A DNA stretch of 64,000 nucleotides from CAZDET01 sp964504335 (GTDB lineage: Bacteria > Bacteroidota > Bacteroidia > Chitinophagales > Saprospiraceae), in NCBI GenBank assembly GCA_964504335.1, contig CAZDET010000006.1:75933-139932 (forward strand), given 5' to 3'. Below, piece after piece: positions 18,209 to 27,312 of this stretch. Numbering within the stretch: the stretch's first letter is position 1; each line of letters opens with the position of its first letter. A program made the translations under genes and the position numbers. The notes beneath the pieces are model-generated. The model was not told the DNA's origin, did not search any database, and saw only the letters and a list, made by a program, of their open reading frames with translations.

Positions 18209-19090
18209 ATGAATAGTATCGTCACTCAGCGATTTATCAAATGCCACGACAAACTCAAAGAGGATAAGCGCGTGCGCTCCTCCCGTCAGTTTGCCCTATC
18301 CCTCGATTACCTGCCCCAAAGCCTGAGCGAAATCCTGAAAGGCCGCCGCGATGTCACCATCGAACTACTCCGAAAAGCCGTCGAGAAATACAAAATCAAT
18401 CCGGTCTTCATCATGACGGGCGAAGGGCCAATGTTTATGACCGAAGAAGACCACCAAAGCTTCCGCATCCTGACGATTGTCACCGACATTCAGGAATCGG
18501 AGCGCATCGTACACGTGCCGTTGCCGGCTCAGGCAGGCTACGCCTCCGAATTATCCGATCCTACCTTTATTCAAGACCTGCCGACCTTCTCCCTGCCCGA
18601 CTATAAGTACAATGTAGGCACCCATCGGGCATTCGATGTCTCCGGCGATAGCATGGAACCCACACTGTTCGAAGGAGATAAAGTCATTTGCAGCTTTCTG
18701 GAGCCCGGCCTGTGGGAATCCGGCATGAAAGATAATTACGTCTACGTACTTGTCTCGCAGTCGGATGTAGTCGTAAAACGCGTGCACAATTTCCTCGCCT
18801 CCGATAAGCAAATCGAATTATTTTCCGACAACAACTTCTACACTCCGTATCGGATCAACTTAAGCGACCTGCGGGAAGTCTGGTACGTTCGGGCAAAAAT
18901 CAGCCCTTTTCTTCCCTCTCCTCAGAATATCTCCAACTACCTCCGGGAAGAAATCCGGGAACTGAAGCAAAACCTTCGCCAACAAACCCGGCTCATTAGT
19001 CATTTAAATACTACAATAGAACAACTTCTTCCACAAACCGTCCCCTCCCAAACTGATACGCATGGCAAAGACATTGACCGTAACCGTTAA
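18209..19090 (+). CDS. LexA/CI-like transcriptional repressor with S24 peptidase domain
   Basis: 293 residues. Residues about 5-75 form a helix-turn-helix-like DNA-binding part (QFALSLDYLPQSLSEILKGRRDVTIELLRKAVEKY). The C-terminal half is an S24 peptidase/LexA dimerisation domain: Ser148 in SGDSMEPTLFEGD and Lys190 in VVVKRV are the expected catalytic pair, and an Ala109-Gly110 bond in PAQAGYASE is a candidate self-cleavage site. A helical, possibly coiled tail follows (about 245-275). This build fits a stress- or phage-responsive repressor. It overlaps the next small gene by 29 bp. Whether it controls SOS genes cannot be judged here. Confidence 0.88.
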   Translation: MNSIVTQRFIKCHDKLKEDKRVRSSRQFALSLDYLPQSLSEILKGRRDVTIELLRKAVEKYKINPVFIMTGEGPMFMTEEDHQSFRILTIVTDIQESERIVHVPLPAQAGYASELSDPTFIQDLPTFSLPDYKYNVGTHRAFDVSGDSMEPTLFEGDKVICSFLEPGLWESGMKDNYVYVLVSQSDVVVKRVHNFLASDKQIELFSDNNFYTPYRINLSDLREVWYVRAKISPFLPSPQNISNYLREEIRELKQNLRQQTRLISHLNTTIEQLLPQTVPSQTDTHGKDIDRNR

Positions 19091-19283
19091 ACATATCGAA
19101 CTGGAAGGTGGCTTCTGGGGGCTCGTCGACGATGCCGGCAATCAATACGAACCGGAAATCCTCCCCGCCAACCTTCAGCAAGAAGGGCGTCGGGCCAGAG
19201 TAAAAGTGCGCTCCCTCGATACCGCTTCTTTCCGAATGTGGGGTCAGCCCGTTCGAATCGAACGAGTGGAAGCCCTGTTGTAA
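19062..19283 (+). CDS. Small protein of unknown function overlapping the repressor gene
   Basis: 73 residues, starting ATG 29 bases before the end of the S24 repressor gene in another frame. The sequence (MAKTLTVTVKHIELEGGFWG...MWGQPVRIERVEAL) is beta-rich with good codon structure and could be a small barrel or OB-like fold. Overlap suggests translational coupling to the repressor. I do not recognise a family. Start and stop are clear, and no competing frame on the other strand looks real. Confidence 0.65.
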   Translation: MAKTLTVTVKHIELEGGFWGLVDDAGNQYEPEILPANLQQEGRRARVKVRSLDTASFRMWGQPVRIERVEALL

Positions 19284-19330
19284 GGGACTGCTTATCAGAT
19301 AGAGAATTTTCTACTTTGTCAACAAAACAT

Positions 19331-19338
19331 TATATTTG
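19331..19338 (+). promoter_or_regulatory. TAnnTTTG motif upstream of the response regulator
   Basis: TATATTTG is a perfect match to the Bacteroidota -7 element. A -33 TTTG is not at the standard spacing (the nearest, at 19315, is 12 bases away). It lies 242 bases before the response-regulator ATG in an otherwise featureless intergenic region, implying a long leader or an unannotated short transcript. Confidence 0.3.
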
Positions 19339-19580
19339 CCTTATACATCTAGTCGCTTAGCTATCAATAACTCAACACTCCTTTGTTTACGACCTAACTG
19401 TTCCTAATGAACGGAAGCAGCTATTACCAGCGCAAGCTGATTAAACATCACGAATTTCCCCGGGTCGTATTTCTATAGTAACTCCCTACTTATTGTTGTC
19501 GGCTTTTTGCTCGCTGGACACGAACACCGGCCGAAAGCGTTATTTAAACCACGATTTGAAATATTCCAATTGTCACCCTT

Positions 19581-19985
19581 ATGGTACTTAAGCGTGCTCT
19601 CGTCATTGAAGATGATCCGCCTACGGCCCATTTGCACCGGCTGCTGCTCGAAGAAGCACAGTTTGTTCAGCAGATTCTTGCTGTCCACACTTGCGAAGAA
19701 GGAATTTCCGTGCTGCGCCAATGGCGCAATCATCCACCGGAATTAATCCTGCTCGATATTCAGATGCCGGGCATGAACGGCTGGAAATTTCTGGATCACT
19801 TAAGTCAGCAACGCTACCCCACTGACAAACGGCCGAAGGTGATGATTCTTTCCAATGACGTACGAGCTCCGCACCAACGGCTAATCAAGGCCTACTCCGA
19901 TGCCATCGGCATTTGGGAAAAACCGCTGACCAAAGAATTACTACAATCGGTCATGGGGCCCCAACTAGCCTCCATCAGATGGTGA
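19581..19985 (+). CDS. Stand-alone response regulator receiver protein
   Basis: 134 residues, consisting only of a CheY-like receiver domain. Acidic pocket Asp11/Asp12 (VIEDDPPT), phosphoacceptor Asp59 (LLDIQMPGMNGWKF), switch residue Ser91 (MILSND) and conserved Lys114 (WEKPL) are all seen. There is no DNA-binding or enzymatic output domain, and no histidine kinase is nearby, so the partner kinase is encoded elsewhere. Such proteins act by protein-protein contacts in phosphorelays or motility control. Confidence 0.9.
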   Translation: MVLKRALVIEDDPPTAHLHRLLLEEAQFVQQILAVHTCEEGISVLRQWRNHPPELILLDIQMPGMNGWKFLDHLSQQRYPTDKRPKVMILSNDVRAPHQRLIKAYSDAIGIWEKPLTKELLQSVMGPQLASIRW

Positions 19986-20104
19986 TCCCGAAACGCCCTT
20001 CCCACGTCCAGCCTTTTAAAAAGGGATTTCAAATACCCCCCCGCATCTACTCAGAATCCATACGCTAACTATTCATCCGTCACCAAAAAGGAAGGAAGCC
20101 ACCA

Positions 20105-20136
20105 GACCAAAGTACCAAAAGCACCAAAGCACCACC
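20105..20136. repeat. Short degenerate tandem repeat, about 8-bp period
   Basis: Units ACCAAAGT, ACCAAAAGC, ACCAAAGC and ACCACC follow one another between the convergent response-regulator and acylase genes. The array is short and imperfect. It resembles in period and location the octamer tracts that border the two assembly gaps. Confidence 0.55.
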
Positions 20137-20146
20137 AGGCCATTCC

Positions 20147-22555
20147 TCACTCCTCCCCCTTCAACTGCCACGCCTCCACTGCCACGCTTTCCACCGTTTC
20201 CTTTCGAAAAAACAGTGGAAAAAACCGGTCGGTGGCCCATAGCTCGAATAGATTGGCGTAAAACGGACTGGCCGGATCACCCGATTGCCCCGGTGCGTTC
20301 ATCCCAACGGCATGGTCCCAGCTTTCTGTGTCCACGATTATCCGGAAAGAGGCCCCCGAGCGTTGGTTGAGGCTATTGCTTGTACTTCCTACGGTATACC
20401 CATATCCCCCTCTGGGATGCGGCCCCACGTTCAACTGCCGGCGAGTGCGATCGTTGACTGCTCTAGCCAGCGGGTGTTCCATTTCCACATGCTTATTGGC
20501 CACCTGCCCATATTGCCATTTTTCAAAGTTACCCAATCGTCCCTGCAACCGCTCACAGGCTCCTGCCAATTCCTCCGCGAGTATGCGATCTCGGGCTTGC
20601 ATAGGCTGCGCCCCGAAACCAGCTCCCGGAAAGAGTAGCCAATCAATCACCTTTTTTAGTTGGGGGCTGAAGTAAGGGCGGGCCCGAGCGGGTACCTCCT
20701 CCTTTTCAAAGCGGCTTCGCAACCCGGCTTGCCATTCTGCAAAGATAGCAGCAGCGATAGAGGTGGCTTCCATGCGGAAATCCCACCGCAACAGGCTATC
20801 TCGCGCACGCGTCGACTGTGCATCTATCGGCTCAATGTGACGCAATAGTGGGACAAGCTGCCGGGCGGGAATCGATAAATAATCGACCTGATACCGCATC
20901 ATATCAGCCATACTGTGCTTTTGGCCGTTGTCCAGCAGTTCCGCCAGCCGGTCACCGCGGTAGGGATCGGCCCAGGAATAACCGATGGCATCCCAGCGAC
21001 CGTACTCCGGGGGCGTCACGTTTTCATTGGCTGTGATGATCATGCCCGAAGCCGGGTTGTGCAACGACGGTTTCTGATCGATTGGTAAATATCCATCCCA
21101 CTCGTACGAACCATCTCCCGGCACGGCTACCAGCCCGCTAAAATCTCGCCGCACCGGGGCGATTCCCACTGCCTGCCAGCCGATGTCGCCCTTGCGATCC
21201 GCCCACACCATGTTTTCGCCCGGAATGTGACTGTACCTGCAAGCTTCCTTAAATTCGTCCCAATTGGTAGCCTGATCCATGCGTAAACTCGCCAGATAGG
21301 GCGACCCACCAATCTCCAGCCATCCACAACGAACGGCGTAGGCAACATGTCGAATCGTATCCCGATACACCACCGGCCCGTGCCGAGAGTAGCGATGCGT
21401 TACGGTGTAGTCGGGCTGTCCCTTCACCGGAATGCGGTCTTCCACCAGTTCCATCTCCTCCCAAGCTCCCTGATACCGGTACTCGTTAGGATTGTCCGGA
21501 TTCAATTCGTAAAAGTAGAGGTCTTCCGCATCGGTGCGAAATACGGTCAGCCCCCAGGCTCCGAATTCATTATGGCCAATCGATATTCCCGGTATTTCCG
21601 GTTCTCCGCCTCCAATGACATTCCAGCCGGGTGCCACCAAATGCACCAAATACCGCAACGACGGGACGGCCAGCGTCCGGTGGGGGTCGTTAGCCATAAT
21701 CGGATAACCGCTCTGCGTTCGGCTCCCGTCCACTACCCAGTTGTTACTCCCTATATCAAATAACTCCGATTCCCGCCAATCCCCGTAAGATCGTTCCCAT
21801 TCTGCGGCCAGGTAGCGGAATCGTTCGGCCTCCTCCCGGGCCGTCGCCACAATGTCTTCCGGGCGAAAGCGTACGGGCTGCCGGTAGGCATCGTACACTG
21901 CAAGAACATCCTCGAAAAGCGATGCCGTATCGATCCGTGGGTCCAAATCCAAAATCGGATCTTTCGGATGAAACCAGGAAATTTCCCGCACTCTTTCCGG
22001 ACCAAGTAGCACCACCAATCGGGAGATATCCAATTCCAGGCCAATATTTCCAAGTAATCCCTGGTGCCGCGAAATGACAACTTCCGGCGTCCAGGCCTGC
22101 GGCAGGATATCCAGTAATTTAAATTCTAACGGTAGTAGCGAAGTATCCTGCAATACCTCCTCGATGTAGGCATTCACTCCTTCCACGTACGATTCAATAA
22201 TCAACTTTCCGCGCGGATGGTAGTAATTCATCTCTGCGTCCATATCGCCCCGGAACTGAAATAGCCGGGTTCCGACATCTCGTTGCAATTCACGGGGGCC
22301 AAGCATTTCTGCCACCGTGCCGGTGGCTTGCCGACGCCACACTTCAAACTGAAACAGCCGATCCTTCGCAGCACAATAGCCCTGGGCGAAAAACAAATCG
22401 TGCTCGTTGTTGGCATAGATGTGATTGATGCCGTAGGGATCGCGATAGACTTCAACCGACTGCTCCAATCCACTAACGGCTGATGTAGACTGCGCCTGAG
22501 TAATCAATACTGCACATACCTGAAATAAAATTATTGCTTTGCCCCAAATAGCCAT
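20147..22555 (-). CDS. Penicillin acylase family protein
   Basis: 802 residues, an Ntn-hydrolase precursor of normal length. A signal peptide is seen (AIILFQVCAVLITQAQS). The alpha chain (YRDPYGINHIYANNEHDLFFAQGY) leads to the autocatalytic site G269-S270 in DIGSNNWVV, where cleavage would free Ser270 as the N-terminal nucleophile of the beta chain. The beta chain contains the usual MANDPH, PGISIGHNEFGAWGLT and GEN MVWADRKGDIGW-like segments. The family hydrolyses amides such as penicillins, acyl-homoserine lactones or N-acylated amino acids; the substrate here is unknown. Expected location: periplasm. A monocistronic layout is likely. Confidence 0.93.
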   Translation of the reverse strand: MAIWGKAIILFQVCAVLITQAQSTSAVSGLEQSVEVYRDPYGINHIYANNEHDLFFAQGYCAAKDRLFQFEVWRRQATGTVAEMLGPRELQRDVGTRLFQFRGDMDAEMNYYHPRGKLIIESYVEGVNAYIEEVLQDTSLLPLEFKLLDILPQAWTPEVVISRHQGLLGNIGLELDISRLVVLLGPERVREISWFHPKDPILDLDPRIDTASLFEDVLAVYDAYRQPVRFRPEDIVATAREEAERFRYLAAEWERSYGDWRESELFDIGSNNWVVDGSRTQSGYPIMANDPHRTLAVPSLRYLVHLVAPGWNVIGGGEPEIPGISIGHNEFGAWGLTVFRTDAEDLYFYELNPDNPNEYRYQGAWEEMELVEDRIPVKGQPDYTVTHRYSRHGPVVYRDTIRHVAYAVRCGWLEIGGSPYLASLRMDQATNWDEFKEACRYSHIPGENMVWADRKGDIGWQAVGIAPVRRDFSGLVAVPGDGSYEWDGYLPIDQKPSLHNPASGMIITANENVTPPEYGRWDAIGYSWADPYRGDRLAELLDNGQKHSMADMMRYQVDYLSIPARQLVPLLRHIEPIDAQSTRARDSLLRWDFRMEATSIAAAIFAEWQAGLRSRFEKEEVPARARPYFSPQLKKVIDWLLFPGAGFGAQPMQARDRILAEELAGACERLQGRLGNFEKWQYGQVANKHVEMEHPLARAVNDRTRRQLNVGPHPRGGYGYTVGSTSNSLNQRSGASFRIIVDTESWDHAVGMNAPGQSGDPASPFYANLFELWATDRFFPLFFRKETVESVAVEAWQLKGEE

Positions 22556-22753
22556 TGAATAATTACCTTGAATGGATAAGATTGGTTTTCAGCGATTAAT
22601 CTAGTCAATTTTCCGGGTAGTGAATTAACTATCTCCCTTAAATGAATCGACTCGAATCAGATAACCGAGGTGCAATACCTCTGTATTAAGCAAGGAATCA
22701 ATATATTGTAGCGCATTAACCCAATTTGGCATAGCCTACCCAAACTCGTATTC

Positions 22754-24391
22754 ATGAACCCATTCCTTATAAATATCCTAAGCGGGCTGCTGCGAAAAGG
22801 CTGCATCCTCCTGCTGGTATTTGCCGTCCATTCCGCCAGCAGCCAGTGTATTCAGGTAGATTCCCTCACGGCGCTGTCCTTCCAGGGAACCTTCGAAACC
22901 GATGCGATTTACACCACTCCGCTTGCGTTATCAGCCGATTCGAATACAACTGTTACTTTTAGGTTGGCGAATCTTCGGGATGGCCTGACAAATAACAAAC
23001 TGCAAAACACCGACATACAAATTATTACTGCACCGGTGGCCCTCGGCGCAGGGGTCGCCCAAACCATCGACCTGGAAATACAGGGATTCGATCGCTCCGG
23101 CAGTTTCCTTGGTACCTTGGAACTTACCTCTACCGGAAGTGATTGCCCTACCCAGCGGATTTCGACAGTCATCAATTTAACCACCGCCGATCAGGTAGTG
23201 CTGTCTGGCAGCGACCAAACCCTGGATGTGCAAATGGTCAATCCGGCTAGCGGAAAAAGTAGATTATTGCCGCCCAAACTGCGGCCCCGCACCCGAGCAC
23301 TGGAGCTGCAAAACCAGGGAGAAGCTCAGGTGCAAGTACAGCGCATCGCTTTGTTGCTTCAAGGCGAAGGCACCGGAGCAGTGATTACCTGGGATAGTCT
23401 GCGCGGCGATTGGCCAAACACCCTCACCCTACAAGGCAACTCCCGCACTCCTTTAAACCTGCCACTGGATGCGCTTCCTTCCCTGAGTGCGGATAAGTAT
23501 ACCGGAAATGTGGCCGTCTACCTGGATAACCGACGCGAGCCACTCGTCCGGAGCCTCCACCTCTACGTGCGCGATGGCATTTTCTGGCCCATCGTGGCCA
23601 TCCTCCTGGGCGTAATCGTCGGCTTTTTAACGCGGAGCCTGGAGCGCAACAAGACTCAGGTAGATGCCATGCAGCAACTTTTTGGGGTTTCGGCCAAAAT
23701 TCAAACCCTTAGCAGTACCCTGGCCCGCCAACAACTACGTCTGGAAGTCGAAAAACTGGAGTCCTCCATCGATGATCTATCCGCCGAAGAGTTGCCGAAA
23801 TGGCAGGAAAGCGTAGAGGCAATCAAGGAAAAAATTACAAAAATCCGCGAAGCGGAAATGATCTACCAAAAAATCGAAAACGCTGTCTCCAGTCCGGATG
23901 AAATCGATAGGGCCTACCAAATTTTGAATAACGCGATCAATGCGTTCGTGGAGGGAGATACCGATACCGGAAATGAACGCATCGAAGAATTAAACGACAT
24001 CCTCACGGCTTCCCTGGGCACCAAAAAGCGCTCTCTTACCTTTGATAAGTCGGCTCCCGATCCAACACCGCCGGCGCCCACTGCAGAAAGACCTACGCAG
24101 CCCGAATGGTGGCGGCGGGTATTGGCCTTTCTCACCAATCGCTCAAAAGTCCTGTTTTACATTGTACGGCCCGTCAGCTATGCCATCTTACTGGCCCTCG
24201 TTTTACTGTGGGGCCTCCAAGAAATTTACTTTCAGGATGGTAGCAGTACGTTCGGCGAAGATGGCATTTACGACTACCTCGTGCTGTTCGGATGGGGAGC
24301 CGCCTCCAACATCCTGTCGTGGGAACTCGTCGGCAAGAACCTGCTGAATACCAAGCCAGCGGCTACGCCGGCACAGGGATCTGATAGTTAG
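22754..24391 (+). CDS. Large membrane protein of unknown function with central coiled coil
   Basis: 545 residues, not recognised. A signal peptide (GCILLLVFAVHSASS) is followed by a ~245-residue beta-rich extracytoplasmic region. A transmembrane segment at about 274-293 (FWPIVAILLGVIVGFLT) leads into a helical, charged coiled-coil part (about 295-430: QLRLEVEKLESSIDDLSAEELPK). A proline-rich linker (DPTPPAPTAERPTQPEWW) precedes two more hydrophobic segments (about 465-488 and 505-525). The layout suggests a signal-sensing or scaffold protein joining an outer domain to a cytoplasmic helical bundle. It is alone on its strand, with 198 bp of upstream sequence. Confidence 0.75.
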   Translation: MNPFLINILSGLLRKGCILLLVFAVHSASSQCIQVDSLTALSFQGTFETDAIYTTPLALSADSNTTVTFRLANLRDGLTNNKLQNTDIQIITAPVALGAGVAQTIDLEIQGFDRSGSFLGTLELTSTGSDCPTQRISTVINLTTADQVVLSGSDQTLDVQMVNPASGKSRLLPPKLRPRTRALELQNQGEAQVQVQRIALLLQGEGTGAVITWDSLRGDWPNTLTLQGNSRTPLNLPLDALPSLSADKYTGNVAVYLDNRREPLVRSLHLYVRDGIFWPIVAILLGVIVGFLTRSLERNKTQVDAMQQLFGVSAKIQTLSSTLARQQLRLEVEKLESSIDDLSAEELPKWQESVEAIKEKITKIREAEMIYQKIENAVSSPDEIDRAYQILNNAINAFVEGDTDTGNERIEELNDILTASLGTKKRSLTFDKSAPDPTPPAPTAERPTQPEWWRRVLAFLTNRSKVLFYIVRPVSYAILLALVLLWGLQEIYFQDGSSTFGEDGIYDYLVLFGWGAASNILSWELVGKNLLNTKPAATPAQGSDS

Positions 24392-24490
24392 TCTATCACT
24401 CTACTCGAATTCGGCATTTGCCTCGTACCTATCGACCTTGGTCTTTGGTTACTCACATGGTTAATTCGAGGAATTTGAAGTGCGATATTC

Positions 24491-24964
24491 TTATCCCGCT
24501 TTTGCCGCCAGCAATTTTTTAATCAATGCAATCTGCCCCAGGTGGTAATGGCTATGCTCGATGTTTGCGTGAATATTGCGGTAGTAATTTCCGTACTTAT
24601 TCTCCCAAAAATCCTCCCAGAGCCGTTCTTCGGGCATTTGTTCGATCAAGCTGGCAAAGCGCTCGGCACCGGAAAACGCTTTTTCTTTCAAGACCTCCCA
24701 GTCTTCCTCCGACTCAATGGGAGGTTGATCCCAGCTAAACTTGTCTCTGATCACCAATGGGCCCCCTTCCAATACATCGGCCAATCCCTCTACGTAGTAG
24801 CTCATGTGAAACGTAAGTGCCGCAATGGTATTAAGCGAATCCACTTTTGTGGTAGCCTGCTCCCAATCTACGTCCTTAAGCTTTTCCTGGAGGCTGGAAG
24901 AAGTCCAGTTATCGCCGAAATGCAGTTGCCGCACAAAAGTGGCTAGTTGCTGTGTCAGACTCAT
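24491..24964 (-). CDS. DinB-like protein (DUF1572 type)
   Basis: 157 residues with a four-helix-bundle pattern and spaced histidines (LTFHMSYYVEGL and NIEHSHYHLGQIALIK) typical of the DinB/YfiT metal-binding superfamily. The sequence is closest in feel to the DUF1572 branch. Members may act as metal-dependent thiol transferases, though most lack a known substrate. Soluble, cytoplasmic. It begins the long run of minus-strand accessory genes and follows (in transcription) a GNAT gene by 32 bp. Confidence 0.8.
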   Translation of the reverse strand: MSLTQQLATFVRQLHFGDNWTSSSLQEKLKDVDWEQATTKVDSLNTIAALTFHMSYYVEGLADVLEGGPLVIRDKFSWDQPPIESEEDWEVLKEKAFSGAERFASLIEQMPEERLWEDFWENKYGNYYRNIHANIEHSHYHLGQIALIKKLLAAKAG

Positions 24965-24996
24965 AAGGTTCTGATGGTTGTTTGACGAAAGTTACG

Positions 24997-25536
24997 CTAT
25001 TTCAAAATACGCTGGTTTTCGTAGACGTCCTTCGTAAGCTCAAAGTGGAGCATACTTCTACTAACTCCTATTTGTTTCATTCCATTTTTCAGCATCACTT
25101 TTTCGGAGGCCAGGTTATTCTCATAAGTAGAGGCCAATACCTTTTGAAGGTTTACTTGCTCAAACCCAAACGCAAGCAGGGCACCCACCGCTTCTGTAGC
25201 AAACCCTTTATTCCAAAAAGGCTCCCCAATCCAGTAGCCCAGTTGCGCGCTTGCTCCATCGTTTTCGAGGTGCAGACTAGCCTCTCCGATCAGTTCCGCA
25301 CGCTCCTTCAGAACAATGGTAAAACAATAGCGCGCCTTTCTCTTGAACCCCTCCACTACGTATCGGATTCGAAAAACCGCATCCGGCTCCCGGTAGGGAT
25401 GCGGAATGTTGACGATGTGATCGGAAATCTTCTTATTGTTTGCATATTGGACTAGTGCAGGAACGTCTTCAATCTGAATTTTGCGCAATTGTAAATTAGC
25501 CGTATACAAAATTGGGAAGGCATCCATGTGTTTCAT
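24997..25536 (-). CDS. GNAT family N-acetyltransferase (RimJ/RimL-like)
   Basis: 179 residues. Typical RimJ/RimL architecture: TANLQLRKIQIEDVPALVQYANN at the N-terminus, then FTIVLKERAELIGEASLHLE, the acetyl-CoA-binding region around QLGYWIGEPFWNKGFATEAVGALLAFGFE (Q/RxxGxG/A-type loop is FWNKGFATEA) and NLASEKVMLKNGMKQIG near the end. It transfers an acetyl group to an amine; ribosomal-protein N-termini or small molecules are both possible. Lies 26 bp downstream of the M20 hydrolase gene. Confidence 0.87.
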   Translation of the reverse strand: MKHMDAFPILYTANLQLRKIQIEDVPALVQYANNKKISDHIVNIPHPYREPDAVFRIRYVVEGFKRKARYCFTIVLKERAELIGEASLHLENDGASAQLGYWIGEPFWNKGFATEAVGALLAFGFEQVNLQKVLASTYENNLASEKVMLKNGMKQIGVSRSMLHFELTKDVYENQRILK

Positions 25537-25562
25537 TCAATTTTTATAATCCCCAGATAGAT

Positions 25563-26693
25563 TCATTGCATCAGCCGGGAGATAATTCCTTTAAACATAT
25601 TCATCCCCGTCTCGAGCAGCACGTCCGGAAAATCGTAATCGGCATGGTGCAACGCGGGGGTATCAACGCCGGCGCCCAGACCGAAAATGGCCGATCGAAA
25701 GGATCGGGAAAACCATCCAAAATCCTCTCCGAAACGCAACGGATCACTTTGCTCTTTTAGAAGGTAACCATTGGCCTGGGCCACTTGCTCAATGATTCTA
25801 CAGCACTCCGCATCATTGGTGGTAGGAGGAAAATACTCCAACCATTCAGTATCTACCGATAATCGCTGGGCTGCACAAACTTCCGCTACAATGTCCAAAA
25901 GTTCTTGTTCTAAGACCTTCATTTTCGCTTCATTCCAGGTTCGCACTGTGTAGTGAACCTCCCCCCGCTCGGGTGCAATACCGTAGGATGGTTCCCCCAT
26001 GGAGATATAAATAGGGGTGATCACCCGAAAATCGACACTCTTCGGATCATCGTTCCCCAAAGCTGCGAAGCGGGCGACTATTTCAGCCAACGCAATCGCG
26101 GGATTGATCCCTTTTTCCGGCTCGGACGCGTGGGCCTTTTTTCCAGTCAGCCTGATAATCAAGCTTTGAACCGAAGCCGAAAAGGTCCCCGCTCTGGTAA
26201 TAACCGTATGCATCGGCTCCCCAGGCAGGTTGTGGAGCGCAAATACAAAATCGGGTTGTAAGTTGGTGAATCGCTCGTCTTGGAACACTTTAAAAGCACC
26301 CTTACCAGTTTCTTCTTCAGGCTGAAACAAGAGGACGATTTTTCCCGATGAAAACGATTGCTCTCTGATCCAAAATATAAGCCCCGCCACCATAGCCATA
26401 TGTCCGTCGTGCCCGCACTTGTGCGAGACGCCCGCATACACCGACCGGTGTTCTATTGGGTTGGGTTCGAATATCGGCAAGGCATCTAATTCACAACGAA
26501 TCACGATCGTTGGCCCCTCCGCACCAAATTCGTAAATAGCCGCCAGGCCATGTCCGCCCAATTCCTCAATCATCCTCGTTGGATGATGTTCCAGGATAAA
26601 GTCTTTTATCCGATCGGCAGTAGCCCCCTCCTGCCCCGATAGGTCAGGGTAGTGATGTAGTGCTCTGCGTAATTTTACAATTTCGCCTATCAT
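25563..26693 (-). CDS. M20 family metallo-amidohydrolase (hippurate hydrolase-like)
   Basis: 376 residues, full length for the M20D group. Two-domain metallohydrolase with visible ligands: HKCGHDGHMAM (His of site 1), QPEEETGKGA (general-base Glu and metal Glu), FALHNLPGEP (His) and the C-terminal LHHADYDFPD (His). The inserted dimerisation domain runs from about 175 to 285. No signal peptide. Family members cleave N-acyl amino acids, indole-3-acetyl-amino acids or hippurate. It sits between two GNAT genes on the same strand, which may mean an acetylation/deacetylation setting, but that is inference. Confidence 0.92.
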   Translation of the reverse strand: MIGEIVKLRRALHHYPDLSGQEGATADRIKDFILEHHPTRMIEELGGHGLAAIYEFGAEGPTIVIRCELDALPIFEPNPIEHRSVYAGVSHKCGHDGHMAMVAGLIFWIREQSFSSGKIVLLFQPEEETGKGAFKVFQDERFTNLQPDFVFALHNLPGEPMHTVITRAGTFSASVQSLIIRLTGKKAHASEPEKGINPAIALAEIVARFAALGNDDPKSVDFRVITPIYISMGEPSYGIAPERGEVHYTVRTWNEAKMKVLEQELLDIVAEVCAAQRLSVDTEWLEYFPPTTNDAECCRIIEQVAQANGYLLKEQSDPLRFGEDFGWFSRSFRSAIFGLGAGVDTPALHHADYDFPDVLLETGMNMFKGIISRLMQ

Positions 26694-26724
26694 CGTAATT
26701 CCGTTAATTTTCCCACACCCACAC

Positions 26725-27312
26725 TCATTCCATTCGATATTCCAGCGATCTCCTCACCGTATTCCACTCCGATTGGATAATCGAAAATACTACGGTATCC
26801 CGCATACATCCCTCTCTATCGATCAGGTGATTCCGAAGAACGCCATCCTGTTTCGCACCGAGTCGCAGTATGGCAGTTCGCGACTGGAAATTGTGCCAGT
26901 GCGTTCTGAATTCGACGGCAATGGTTTGGAGCTGATCGAATGCATGTTGCAACAACAAGTACTTACATTCCGTATTGACCCCAGTGCGCTGAAACGACTT
27001 GGCGTACCAGGTATAGCCAATTTCCAGGCGTCTGTTTACCCGTTCGGCATTGCAATAGCGCGTGGAGCCAATAATGGTATTAGTGGCTTTGTGAACAACC
27101 ACGAAGGGCAAGGCTGTCCCTTGGTCGCGTTGCTCCAGCGCAATGTGGAGGTAGGTATCAATTGTATCTGCAGAAGGCACAGAGGTGTACCACATCTCCC
27201 ATAACTTCCCATCGGCGGCGGCCTGTAGCAATTCCTCGCGATGGGATAAATCCAGCGGAATTAATGTTACAATCCTTCCGCTCAGAGTCGTTGGTTGGAG
27301 CCAGGTGGTCAT
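26725..27312 (-). CDS. GNAT family N-acetyltransferase
   Basis: 195 residues from the ATG at 27312 (MTTWLQPTTLSGRIVTLIPL). Sequence pattern of the RimJ/RimL branch: GTALPFVVVHKATNTIIGSTRY, RRLEIGYTWYAKSFQRTGVNTECKYLLLQHAFDQ and NFQSRTAILRLGAKQDGVLRNH. The acetyl-CoA loop reads SFQRTGVNTE, so the second Gly of the Q/RxxGxG/A motif is replaced by Asn, seen in several homologous enzymes. Its ATG overlaps the stop of a small frame that is broken by the MITE-like element (TAATG), so before that insertion the two were probably translated together. Confidence 0.87.
   Translation of the reverse strand: MTTWLQPTTLSGRIVTLIPLDLSHREELLQAAADGKLWEMWYTSVPSADTIDTYLHIALEQRDQGTALPFVVVHKATNTIIGSTRYCNAERVNRRLEIGYTWYAKSFQRTGVNTECKYLLLQHAFDQLQTIAVEFRTHWHNFQSRTAILRLGAKQDGVLRNHLIDREGCMRDTVVFSIIQSEWNTVRRSLEYRME

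Noticed and set aside
17881..18209. Frames running through the first N gap
   Set aside because: They consist of unknown residues plus repeat-encoded Leu-Ala-His-Trp stretches and cannot be genes.
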